Of a stretch of DNA of 64,000 bases, positions 18,830 to 26,632 are shown piece after piece. Origin of the DNA: Lunatibacter salilacus (GTDB lineage Bacteria; Bacteroidota; Bacteroidia; Cytophagales; Cyclobacteriaceae); contig NZ_VOLC01000001.1 of assembly GCF_009797935.1 (NCBI RefSeq), positions 496,001-560,000 on the forward strand, given 5' to 3'. The first letter of the stretch is position 1. Each line of letters starts with the position of its first letter. Under the pieces are notes generated by a model. That model searched no databases. It had not been told where the DNA came from and saw nothing but the letters and a program-made list of their open reading frames with translations. Made by a program: the position numbers and the translations under genes.

Positions 18830-20443
18830 ATGGATAGAAGACATGTAATTAAGAATTTGGCCATGTTGCCCATAGGTGGCAGCTTCCTTTCTATTGGAAA
18901 TGCCGCTCAGGCCAAAAGTGTAGGTCCCATCTCTTTGGATGAAGACATTTACGGATCTATTGGGGTAGACACTATTATCAACTGCCGGGGTACCTTCACC
19001 ATTATAGGCGGGTCTCGTGAACGACCGGAAGTGTTGACAGCGATGAAAGCCGCTGCTGGTAATTTTATCCAATATGATGAAATGGCACATGGTATCGGAC
19101 AGCGTCTGGCGGATATCACGAAAGCAGAATGGGGAATCATCACAGCAGGGTGTGCCGCTGCGATGAAACACGCCACCGCCGCCTGTGTCAGTGGGGGTAA
19201 TCCCGAGATTTTGCTACGAATTCCAGATCTATCCCTAGTGCATAAAAATGAGGTGATCATACCCCGCTATTCCCGAAATGTCTACGATGCTTCTATACGA
19301 AACATCGGGGTGACCATTATGGAAGTAAGTACACCTGAGGAATTGGAAGCTGCCATTTCATCAAAAACAGCCATGATTTATATCACAACAGGCAGGCAGT
19401 CGGCAACTGGACAGCCTCTCTCGCTGGAGGTGATCGCAGGAATTGCCAAACCTAAAAATATTCCGGTTTTGGTAGATGCGGCGGCAGAAGACCTTACGAT
19501 TCCAAATGTACACCTGGAAAAAGGAGCAACCATGGTCGCTTATTCCGGAGGCAAGGCCATCTGTGGTCCTCAGTGCGCAGGTATTCTGTTGGGTCAAAAA
19601 GACATCCTCATGTCTGCTTGGCAAGCAAGCTCCCCCCACCATGGACCGGGAAGAGACAACAAAGTGGGAAAAGAAGAAATGATGGGCATGTTGGCCGCTG
19701 TGGAAGCTTGGGTTACCAGAGACCATGAACAGGAGTGGAAAAATTGGGAAAATTGGTTAGAACAAATTTCAGCAAAGGTTACAAAAGTAAAAGGTGTGAC
19801 TGCCAATGTCCAGCTGCCAGCAGCAGATGAATTAAACAACCGTGCCCCAACCCTACAGGTGATGTGGGACCCAAACTCCCTACATATTACCGGACCGGAA
19901 ATGGCTGAATACTTGGGCAGAAATAAACCCCGTATTGCTGTTGGAGGTCGTGACAACGGGGAAAACAATACGCTAATCACGATAACTCCCAGTCAGATGG
20001 TTGCCGGCGAAGTACCCATCGTAGCTGACCGCTTGGTGGAGGTACTAAGTAAAAAGAGACAACCTAAGAAACCAATGGCTGCGCCGTCTGGAAGCTTGGC
20101 AGGTCGTTGGTTGGTGGAAATCCAGTTTTTCAGCAGCACATCTACCCATAAATGGTATTTGGAACAGGATGAAAACTGGTTGATGGGGAGGCATGAAAGT
20201 GACTATACAAGTCAGGATATCCTAGGTACGATTGAAGGCAATGAGGTAAAACTTCACAGCACATATCGGGAACCCGGTAAGCAGGTGCAGTACATGTTTG
20301 GCGGAAAACTTCAAGGTGATACCCTTACGGGAAATATTCATTTGGGAGAATATCAAACTGCCACCTTTACGGCAAAGCGGGTAACGTACAGTCCCGATAG
20401 AAAACCCATATTAATACCCGACGGTCCACCTCTAGCGACTTAA
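18830..20443 (+). CDS. Tat-signal SelA-like PLP enzyme with C-terminal beta-rich domain
   Basis: This is a fold-type I PLP enzyme of the SelA/DgaE-like group (relatives include D-glucosaminate-6-phosphate ammonia-lyase-type proteins). The N-terminus carries a twin-arginine motif (RRHVIKN, residues 3-9), a hydrophobic stretch and an AQA cleavage site near 28, so it should be exported folded with its cofactor. Asp216 (VLVDAAAE) should contact the PLP ring nitrogen and Lys242 (SGGK) should form the Schiff base. Residues about 421-520 form an added domain rich in predicted beta strands (LAGRWLVEIQF, TLTGNIHLGEY) absent from the catalytic fold; I do not recognise it. The operon position after two amidohydrolases suggests elimination of ammonia or water from the deacylated product. 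The reaction is inferred. Confidence 0.85.
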   Translation: MDRRHVIKNLAMLPIGGSFLSIGNAAQAKSVGPISLDEDIYGSIGVDTIINCRGTFTIIGGSRERPEVLTAMKAAAGNFIQYDEMAHGIGQRLADITKAEWGIITAGCAAAMKHATAACVSGGNPEILLRIPDLSLVHKNEVIIPRYSRNVYDASIRNIGVTIMEVSTPEELEAAISSKTAMIYITTGRQSATGQPLSLEVIAGIAKPKNIPVLVDAAAEDLTIPNVHLEKGATMVAYSGGKAICGPQCAGILLGQKDILMSAWQASSPHHGPGRDNKVGKEEMMGMLAAVEAWVTRDHEQEWKNWENWLEQISAKVTKVKGVTANVQLPAADELNNRAPTLQVMWDPNSLHITGPEMAEYLGRNKPRIAVGGRDNGENNTLITITPSQMVAGEVPIVADRLVEVLSKKRQPKKPMAAPSGSLAGRWLVEIQFFSSTSTHKWYLEQDENWLMGRHESDYTSQDILGTIEGNEVKLHSTYREPGKQVQYMFGGKLQGDTLTGNIHLGEYQTATFTAKRVTYSPDRKPILIPDGPPLAT

Positions 20444-20462
20444 TTTAAAAAACGAAGTAAAA

Positions 20463-20499
20463 GGCAAGCTCCTCTTGTTTTAGAGATGAGCTATTTGCC
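20463..20499 (+). other. Stable hairpin after the PLP-enzyme gene
   Basis: An imperfect stem pairs GGCAA, GCTC and CTCT (20463-20475) with AGAG, GAGC and TTGCC (20482-20499), interrupted by AT and TA bulges on the 3' side, around a TGTTTT loop. It lies just after the stop at 20443. No T tract follows, so it is not a textbook intrinsic terminator. It could protect the 3' end of the operon mRNA or be a processing site before the RidA gene. Confidence 0.5.
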
Positions 20500-20592
20500 G
20501 GGGACTTATCTTAAGCCAAAAACTTAAAAATAATTTCCATCTTTGCTGCCATTAATTATACACATTCAACCACTAATCTAAACGTTAGATCC

Positions 20593-21165
20593 ATGAAAAA
20601 ACTCCTGTTTTTAGGAAGCTTGTCACTGCTATTGATGCTGAATTGCACCAGTAAAAAAACCGAGACTGCCGAAGCCCAAGTCACCACTTCCACCAATGAC
20701 GGTATCGATGCCGAAAAACGCATCGAAGAATTGGGAATCAAATTGGTGCTTCCCAATCCTCCCACTGCCAATTATTTAAAGGCGAAGCGGGTGGGTAATC
20801 TGATATATATGGCAGGTCACGGTCCCGACAAGCCGGATGGAACTCAAGTAATCGGCCGACTAGGGGAAGACTTGGAACTTGAGGCTGGATATGAGGCCGC
20901 ACGTTTTACAGGCATTTCACTTCTCTCTTCCCTAAAGGCTGAAATTGGTGACTTAAACAAAGTAAAAAACATCATTCAAGCACAGGGAATGGTAAACGCT
21001 CATCCTTCCTTCAAACAGCACTCCCAGGTAATCAATGGATTCTCCGATCTGATGGTAGAGGTGTTTGGTGAAAAAGGAAAGCATGCGCGAGCAGCGATTG
21101 GAATGAGTTCTTTACCGAACAATATAGCCGTAGAAATAGATATGGTGGTAGAAGTGGAGGATTGA
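20593..21165 (+). CDS. RidA/YjgF-family protein with lipoprotein signal
   Basis: RidA-family proteins hydrolyse reactive imines/enamines such as 2-aminoacrylate released by PLP enzymes. The core domain spans about residues 45-190. The active-site Arg (Arg105 in the E. coli protein) is present as Arg166 in HARAAIGMSSLP, followed by the NNIAVEID strand, so imine deaminase activity is plausible. Unlike the usual cytosolic RidA (about 130 aa), this protein begins with a hydrophobic signal and a Cys18 (LMLNC), so it is probably a periplasm-facing lipoprotein; the Asn at -1 makes the lipobox imperfect. It lies 149 bases after the PLP gene on the same strand and is followed by a terminator. The placement suggests that it processes the PLP enzyme's product. 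Confidence 0.88.
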   Translation: MKKLLFLGSLSLLLMLNCTSKKTETAEAQVTTSTNDGIDAEKRIEELGIKLVLPNPPTANYLKAKRVGNLIYMAGHGPDKPDGTQVIGRLGEDLELEAGYEAARFTGISLLSSLKAEIGDLNKVKNIIQAQGMVNAHPSFKQHSQVINGFSDLMVEVFGEKGKHARAAIGMSSLPNNIAVEIDMVVEVED

Positions 21166-21207
21166 TTTCGAATGGGGGGATAAACTGTCCCACAGATTGA
21201 TGCCATA

Positions 21208-21242
21208 AGAAGAGCTGCGGAATTATTCTGCAGCTCTTTTTT
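21208..21242 (+). terminator. Intrinsic terminator after the RidA-family gene
   Basis: The stem core AGAGCTGC (21211-21218) pairs with GCAGCTCT (21230-21237), extended by wobble pairs, and runs into TTTTT. It ends the exported amidohydrolase-PLP-RidA run. Confidence 0.88.
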
Positions 21243-21351
21243 ATGCCTTCAATCTTATTCAGGTTACAGGACTGAGATTGTAGGTTTTAAAGCGAACCTG
21301 ATTCAATTGCTTTACCGTTACGATTAGTCCCGAAATAGGAATAAGATACCC

Positions 21352-23913
21352 CTATCTGGCAGAATTGGCATCGATTGTCTGCCCAAAGAATACCGCATTC
21401 AAAAACAGCTTGTTGGTTCCAAACCAAAAGGCCCTAAAATTTGGGTTATCCACGAACCCGATAATTCTTCCACTGCCCAGTGCCGCTACCTGAATAATCC
21501 CTGTACTTCGCAGTTTTTCCAAGTTGGTCGGATGGATATAGCCACTTGCCAACGGATCATCGGTGTAGACTAAGGGATTTGCGTAAGGGTTTTTGGATGG
21601 TGTTAAAAATTGGTTGCCACTTTTAAAAACAAAGATCTCAGGAACCGCATATCCGTACCCCAAGGGGTGGGTAATGTCCAGCCTACCTTTAAAAATCGCA
21701 CCTCCAGTCACCCTGGCGCCGCGGTCTCTGATTAGGTTGGAATAATCCCTTTGGGTGACTGTCGAGTCCTGCTGTTCGGAACTGACAAAGGAAAAAGGAG
21801 CCAACTCTTGTTGGGCCAGCCAGTACATCGCATTACCCCTTGCAATTAGCGTCCCTCCATTTTGAACCCAAGCTTTTAATTTATCCGCACCTTCTTTTCC
21901 CAGGGCAGCATATGATCCACTCGGAAAAACAATCACCGAATACCGCTCCAAGCCTGCTCCGGTAAACCGATCTGTTGGCAGAAGCGTAATGGGAACATCT
22001 ATCCGTTGGTCGAACAAATGCCAAATTTCGCCCGCTTCATTTCCAGCCACCCCCTTGTCCACCATCAGCGCTATAGTCGGTTTCTTTAACAAACTGATAC
22101 TGGGAGAACCAAGATTCACACCTGTAGTATATCCCGTGGTGAGGGCATGTATAGTGATACTGGAGGCATTTGCTGCCTCCTGTAAATCGATGTAAAAAAC
22201 TTCATCCGAAGCACCACTATTTCCCTTATCGACTAAGATAGATCCTCTTCCGAAGTTTACGCCTAGGTCATTTTGAAAAGGCTCGTGAGCCACCCGCAGT
22301 TGATATCCTTTGTCCATAAGAAAATAAAGGGCTTTGGGAGCATAATATTCTGCCCATTCAAAGGCATAGCTGATCGCACCCGAAGATCCAATTACTTTCC
22401 CCTGGTTCATAGGGCTCCCCTTAGGCACTTCTATAACATCCGCTAGGTTTAGTATACGACTACTCAATGCCAAATAATCCATATTAAATGCCATAGGTAG
22501 ATTCCATGCTGAAACGTCGTAAAACAAGCTATCCTGAAAGGTTGTTCTCGTCTCAAACATCGATTTGATAAACCGATATTGGGGCTGGTTAAGAGGAACA
22601 ATGAATGATCTATCTGCCTCAAACGGCACGCCGTTAAGTACGACATCCTCTTTTAAGCTATAAAGTTTGATATCATGCTGGAGGATCATATCAGCCAAAT
22701 GATATGACCTAGCATAATCATCTTTCGTCCCAAAAATATACGCTTTATTTGTATCCTCATCGGATTCAGAAATAGATTCCATATAAAAGTCAGCCATATA
22801 TTGGTTTAACTCCACACGCATATCCTTGGCTGCTTCGAAAGAGGAAAGAGCCGTCCTTACCTGATTGCGAATCGTAAAGGGAAAACTAATACTACCATAT
22901 TGATTCTCCTGCAAATGCCCTCGGGAAGATGCTTGCTCAAAAAGGATCCCCACTGCACCCTGAACATCCGGATAAGTTGAACCTTTCCCGTAATAAAAAT
23001 CATCAAAACTCTCTTGGCTGTAGTAAAGTGATCCAATCTCATCCAGATATTTTGCATGATACTGAGCGATTTTTTCAGTAAGTTCAAAATTCTTTCGGGG
23101 GGTCAATGGATGATTTCTACTTGGAATTCCAGGTTGAAAAAAGTAGGTATTGTCGGGACCCATTTCATGAAAATCCAAGACGATATTGGGTTTCCATTCC
23201 TGAATCTGGGTAATCCTACCACGAGATTCCGGATGCTGTACCGGAAGCCAATCCCGATTAAGATCAAACCAGTAATGGTTGGTTCTACCGCCCGGCCATG
23301 CCTCGTTGAGCTCTCTACTGTTCCGGTCTCCGGTACTGTGGTATCCTTTGTGGGTATTCACCCATGAGGCAAATCGGTTTATTCCATCTGGATTCAGGGC
23401 TGGGTCAATGAGGAGAACCATATTTTCCAAATCTGATTCAAGTTCTTCCGCTGCAGCAAAATGGTACGCAGAGATAAGAGAGGCTTGAATACCAGAGGGC
23501 TCATTACCATGCACGGAATGCCCCATATACATGACCAAGGGAGTTCCTTCTACATCAGCAGCTGCCGGTTCATGGCGAAGGGAGTTACGCTTAGCTTTAA
23601 TGTCATCTAACTTCTGGTGATTGGAAGGTGAAGTAAGTACTAACATGACTAGAGGTCTCATTTCATAGGTCCGTCCATATTCCACCAGCGTAACCCGGTC
23701 GGAGGACTCTGCCACTTTACGGAAGTAATTCACTACCTGATCATGGCTGGCATGCCATTCACCCACCTCAAAACCCAGCACCGAAGCCGGAGTGGGAACC
23801 TCCGGTGAATAGGTATATCCGCTAGGCAAATAATAATCTAAACCGGTATCCTGACCAAAAGAGGTAGATATGAAAAAAGAAAAAATACAAAGCCAAAGTA
23901 CAATTCGGTTCAT
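21352..23913 (-). CDS. Secreted M14-family zinc carboxypeptidase
   Basis: This is a metallopeptidase of the M14 (carboxypeptidase A-like) family, 853 aa with a signal peptide ending SFGQ. Zinc ligands are visible as the HxxE motif in GHSVHGNEPSG (His135, Glu138) and His249 in IVLDFHEMG. The probable catalytic Glu is Glu326 in GILFEQASSRG. The substrate-binding region has NPDGINR (174-180) and FDLNRDW. Residues beyond about 400 are a long C-terminal part with a predicted class I glutamine-amidotransferase-like segment (IVFPSGSYAALGKEG), common in this Bacteroidota subgroup. It is predicted to trim peptides in the periplasm or outside the cell and stands alone, convergent with the RidA gene. 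Confidence 0.92.
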   Translation of the reverse strand: MNRIVLWLCIFSFFISTSFGQDTGLDYYLPSGYTYSPEVPTPASVLGFEVGEWHASHDQVVNYFRKVAESSDRVTLVEYGRTYEMRPLVMLVLTSPSNHQKLDDIKAKRNSLRHEPAAADVEGTPLVMYMGHSVHGNEPSGIQASLISAYHFAAAEELESDLENMVLLIDPALNPDGINRFASWVNTHKGYHSTGDRNSRELNEAWPGGRTNHYWFDLNRDWLPVQHPESRGRITQIQEWKPNIVLDFHEMGPDNTYFFQPGIPSRNHPLTPRKNFELTEKIAQYHAKYLDEIGSLYYSQESFDDFYYGKGSTYPDVQGAVGILFEQASSRGHLQENQYGSISFPFTIRNQVRTALSSFEAAKDMRVELNQYMADFYMESISESDEDTNKAYIFGTKDDYARSYHLADMILQHDIKLYSLKEDVVLNGVPFEADRSFIVPLNQPQYRFIKSMFETRTTFQDSLFYDVSAWNLPMAFNMDYLALSSRILNLADVIEVPKGSPMNQGKVIGSSGAISYAFEWAEYYAPKALYFLMDKGYQLRVAHEPFQNDLGVNFGRGSILVDKGNSGASDEVFYIDLQEAANASSITIHALTTGYTTGVNLGSPSISLLKKPTIALMVDKGVAGNEAGEIWHLFDQRIDVPITLLPTDRFTGAGLERYSVIVFPSGSYAALGKEGADKLKAWVQNGGTLIARGNAMYWLAQQELAPFSFVSSEQQDSTVTQRDYSNLIRDRGARVTGGAIFKGRLDITHPLGYGYAVPEIFVFKSGNQFLTPSKNPYANPLVYTDDPLASGYIHPTNLEKLRSTGIIQVAALGSGRIIGFVDNPNFRAFWFGTNKLFLNAVFFGQTIDANSAR

Positions 23914-23940
23914 AAGAATTTGATAAATGAAATAGAAAAC

Positions 23941-24834
23941 TTATTTATAAATATCCGCCAAGGCCATATCCAACAGCGGGAAACGATAGGTAAAACCAGA
24001 GGATTGAATCTTGTCATTACACACCCGATTACCTCCCAAGACCATTTCAGCCATTTCACCCAATATCAACTTTAGTCCAAATCCCGGAACGCCAATGTTG
24101 ATAAACGGCTTTCCAGCAGCCTTGGCGGCCTTCAGTGTAAGAATTGTATTTGAAACCGGCACGGGCCCTACCGCATTGTACTCACCCTGTATTCCATTGT
24201 TCTCTATGGCATAAACAAACATTTCCGCCAGATCCTGAATATGAATCCAGCTCATATATTGTTTCCCATTGCCAAGTGGGGCTGTCACAGGAGGCTTTAG
24301 CATTTCCTGTAGTGCCCCTCCCCCTTTCGCTAATACAATTCCTATACGAAGTTTAACCGTTCGAATGCCTAAAGTAGAAAATTTTTCGGATTCTGCTTCC
24401 CATTTTTTTACTACATCGGCCAAAAAATCATTTCCTGGCGGATTTCCTTCATGTTGAAGTTCATCTTGTGTGTCCATTCCGTAGTAACCGACTGCACTTG
24501 AGGCTATAATTGACTCTGGCTTTTTCTTCATGGACTTTAACTGGTCGTATAAGAGCAGTGTAGACATTACCCTACTGGATATAATTTCCCGCTTCCGTTC
24601 GTCCGTCCACCGCTTCTCTGCGACACCCGCACCGGCCAAGTGTATGATGCTATCGCACCAAAGCAGTGCTGAATCGTCCATTTTCTGCTCATTCACATCC
24701 CAAAAAAATGACTTTTGTTTATTCTTCTCCGGGCTTCTGCTTAACCAAGCCACTTTGTAACCTTTTTGTTCTAATATTTGTGTGATCTCTTTTCCAATAA
24801 GACCCGATCCGCCTGTAATCAATATGTTCTTCAT
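23941..24834 (-). CDS. TIGR01777/SDR39U1-type NAD(P)-dependent epimerase
   Basis: This is a cytosolic short-chain dehydrogenase-like protein (297 aa). The Rossmann nucleotide-binding motif GGSGLIG is at residues 8-14, and IIHLAGAGVAEKRW and SSAVGYYG (catalytic Tyr region) are characteristic of the YfcH/SDR39U1 group. The C-terminal DUF1731-like segment is present (ILGEMAEMVLGG). The substrate of this family is not established. It lies 27 bases after the M14 peptidase start on the same strand, so it is upstream in the same transcription unit, but no functional connection is apparent. It is divergent from the fluoride unit. Confidence 0.9.
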   Translation of the reverse strand: MKNILITGGSGLIGKEITQILEQKGYKVAWLSRSPEKNKQKSFFWDVNEQKMDDSALLWCDSIIHLAGAGVAEKRWTDERKREIISSRVMSTLLLYDQLKSMKKKPESIIASSAVGYYGMDTQDELQHEGNPPGNDFLADVVKKWEAESEKFSTLGIRTVKLRIGIVLAKGGGALQEMLKPPVTAPLGNGKQYMSWIHIQDLAEMFVYAIENNGIQGEYNAVGPVPVSNTILTLKAAKAAGKPFINIGVPGFGLKLILGEMAEMVLGGNRVCNDKIQSSGFTYRFPLLDMALADIYK

Positions 24835-25013
24835 AATTTTTTTCCATTTTAGGACTCCCGTCCAAAGGGGTCGTTTAGAAAAACGGCCACCTATAAATTA
24901 AACTCAAAAAGCATTCCACCTATGGTTGAAACCGGAAATTAACTTACTATAATCCAATTACGCTATACATCAAACCGTTTTTTTAAGAATTAGTTGGAGA
25001 AATTATTGGCTGC

Positions 25014-25046
25014 GTTGCAATTTTGGAAAAGGTATATTTATATTTG
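25014..25046 (+). promoter_or_regulatory. Bacteroidota-type promoter of the fluoride-exporter gene
   Basis: A -33 element GTTG (25014-25017) is followed after 21 bases by the -7 element TATATTTG (25039-25046), matching the TTG/TAnnTTTG consensus of the phylum. The predicted start of transcription, about 5-7 bases on, coincides with the first base of the riboswitch at 25051, which supports both calls. Confidence 0.65.
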
Positions 25047-25050
25047 ACAC

Positions 25051-25131
25051 AGGTGATGGGGTTCCACCTCAAAACAGGTTGAATAATTTGTTTTACCAAC
25101 TACCAAGAGAATTTGGTTGATGACTCCTACT
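25051..25131 (+). promoter_or_regulatory. Fluoride riboswitch (crcB motif)
   Basis: The 5' half AGGTGATGGGGTTCCACCT (25051-25069) forms the P1 stem AGGTG/CACCT around the ATGGGGTTC loop, matching the GGnGAUGGnGUUCnnCC part of the crcB consensus. The 3' half TGATGACTCCTAC (25118-25130) matches the highly conserved UGAUGrCUCCUAC end. Its GACTCC can pair with GGGGTT of the P1 loop, giving the expected pseudoknot. A short ACCAA/TTGGT hairpin (25102-25117) lies directly before it. The gene controlled is a CLC-F-type fluoride exporter, the expected target. The internal ATG at 25120 belongs to the aptamer, not to the protein. Confidence 0.85.
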
Positions 25132-25148
25132 TCAACTTATACCCGGCC

Positions 25149-25180
25149 AATACAAACGGAATGGGCCCGTGTATTTTTAT
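25149..25180 (+). terminator. Possible regulatory terminator in the riboswitch leader
   Basis: Between the aptamer and the proposed start codon, AATACA (25149-25154) can pair with TGTATT (25170-25175), and CGG (25157-25159) with CCG (25167-25169), across an AA bulge. The stem's 3' arm runs into TTTTTATT. It could be the expression platform of the fluoride riboswitch, but it does not overlap the aptamer, so the switching mechanism is unclear. Confidence 0.35.
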
Positions 25181-25200
25181 TCCTAACTAATGCTTTATTT

Positions 25201-26535
25201 ATGTTGAAGAGGATTTCTACTGCACTTAAGCTGAATAAATTCTTAAATGCCGAATTTGCTCCAAGTTTGTTGTTCACTGCAAAATGGCTGGTTATGGCTA
25301 TAATTGTAGGAATGCTTGCCGGATCTGCTTCTGCCATCTTTCTCATTTCTTTAACCTGGGCCACGGACTTTCGGGAAAACAACTTGTGGATCATTGCCCT
25401 ATTGCCTTTAGGGGGATTCCTTATAGGCTGGGCCTATCACCGATTTGGGGAATCCGTAGTAAAAGGAAACAACCAGCTTCTAGAGGAGTTTTACAATCCC
25501 CTTAAAGTAATTCCCCTTCGTATGGCACCTTTAGTCCTTTTCGGGACAGTCATGACCCACTTGGTGGGTGGTTCCGCCGGACGTGAAGGAACCGCCGTAC
25601 AGATGGGAGGTGCCATAGCAGACCAATTCACAAAATGGTTTCGATTCGATGCGCCAGACCGAAAAATATTGATTACCATGGGCGTAGCTGCCGGGTTTGC
25701 CTCTGTATTTGGTACACCGTTGGCCGGGGCAGTGTTTGCGCTTGAGTGGCTTCTTGTTGGACGCATCCGATACGAGTCGATCTTACCCGCATTTTTGGCG
25801 GCATATATTGCCAACTATACCTGCGCTACCTTATGGATGGTTCCACACACACATTATATCATCCCTGAAATCCCCAATTTGGATTTAATAAACCTACTTT
25901 GGATTATGCCAGCTGGCATTTGTTTTGGACTGGCTGGACGTGTATTTGCAAAAGCAATACATTTTTGGGGAATTCTGTTTACTAAAAAAATCACTTATCC
26001 ACCCCTTCGGCCAGTAGTCGGTGGCATTTTAATTGCGCTATTCGTATACCTTACTGGTACGACCAAATATATAGGGTTAGGCATTCCAACCATATTGGAT
26101 GCCTTTTCGGAAGATCTGCCGTGGTATGATTTTTTGGTGAAAATCGGAACGACTTCCCTTACCTTGGGAGCTGGATTTAAAGGCGGGGAAGTCACTCCGC
26201 TTTTTTATACGGGAGCAACTCTTGGCAACGCACTATCGGGTATTATCCCACTTCCGGTAGCACTTCTTGCAGGAATGGGGTTTGTTGGAGTATTTTCCGG
26301 TGCCACCAACACTCCTTTGGCATGCACCCTAATGGGAATCGAACTTTTTGGTGCTACCTCAGGAACCTATATAGGGCTTGCCTGTGTGGTCGCATATATG
26401 TTTAGCGGACATGCTGGCATTTACAACTCCCAAATCATAGGGTCACCCAAGCATCGAAAACATATATCAGCAAAGGGTAAAATGCTGGGAATGCTGGATA
26501 AAAAAACTTCGAATGATAAAACTCGAAATGACTAA
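25201..26535 (+). CDS. CLC-F-type fluoride/proton antiporter
   Basis: This is an inner-membrane CLC-family protein (444 aa from this start) that should expel fluoride. The gating-glutamate motif reads GREGT (127-131, Glu129) instead of the GREGP of chloride channels. The later anion-site motif reads GGEVTPLF (328-335) rather than GGxFxP. From memory of the family, both are typical of the fluoride-exporting CLC-F clade, and the fluoride riboswitch just upstream agrees. The reading frame stays open upstream to 25117, but the ATG at 25120 lies inside the riboswitch and the intervening residues look unlike a CLC N-terminus. The ATG at 25201 (MLKRISTALK) is therefore chosen. General databases may call it a voltage-gated chloride channel. 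Confidence 0.88.
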   Translation: MLKRISTALKLNKFLNAEFAPSLLFTAKWLVMAIIVGMLAGSASAIFLISLTWATDFRENNLWIIALLPLGGFLIGWAYHRFGESVVKGNNQLLEEFYNPLKVIPLRMAPLVLFGTVMTHLVGGSAGREGTAVQMGGAIADQFTKWFRFDAPDRKILITMGVAAGFASVFGTPLAGAVFALEWLLVGRIRYESILPAFLAAYIANYTCATLWMVPHTHYIIPEIPNLDLINLLWIMPAGICFGLAGRVFAKAIHFWGILFTKKITYPPLRPVVGGILIALFVYLTGTTKYIGLGIPTILDAFSEDLPWYDFLVKIGTTSLTLGAGFKGGEVTPLFYTGATLGNALSGIIPLPVALLAGMGFVGVFSGATNTPLACTLMGIELFGATSGTYIGLACVVAYMFSGHAGIYNSQIIGSPKHRKHISAKGKMLGMLDKKTSNDKTRND

Positions 26536-26574
26536 AGACTTCAATTCATTTATGCATTCCACAATTCATCCGAA

Positions 26575-26614
26575 AATCAAAAAACCCCCGAAAATTCTAA
26601 GATCTCGGGGGTTT
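26575..26614 (-). terminator. Intrinsic terminator of the ATP synthase operon
   Basis: The stem AAACCCCCGA (26582-26591) pairs with TCGGGGGTTT (26605-26614) around a 13-base loop. On the minus strand it is followed by a T-rich run (complement of the A run at 26576-26584). It lies just beyond the atpG stop; the CLC-F gene ends 47 bases away on the other side and may use it too. Confidence 0.88.
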
Positions 26615-26632
26615 AAATGTATTTTAAAGACT

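Noticed and set aside
25120-25200. N-terminal extension of the CLC protein from the ATG at 25120.
   Set aside because: The ATG is part of the conserved TGATGACTCCTAC of the riboswitch, and the extension does not resemble a CLC N-terminus.
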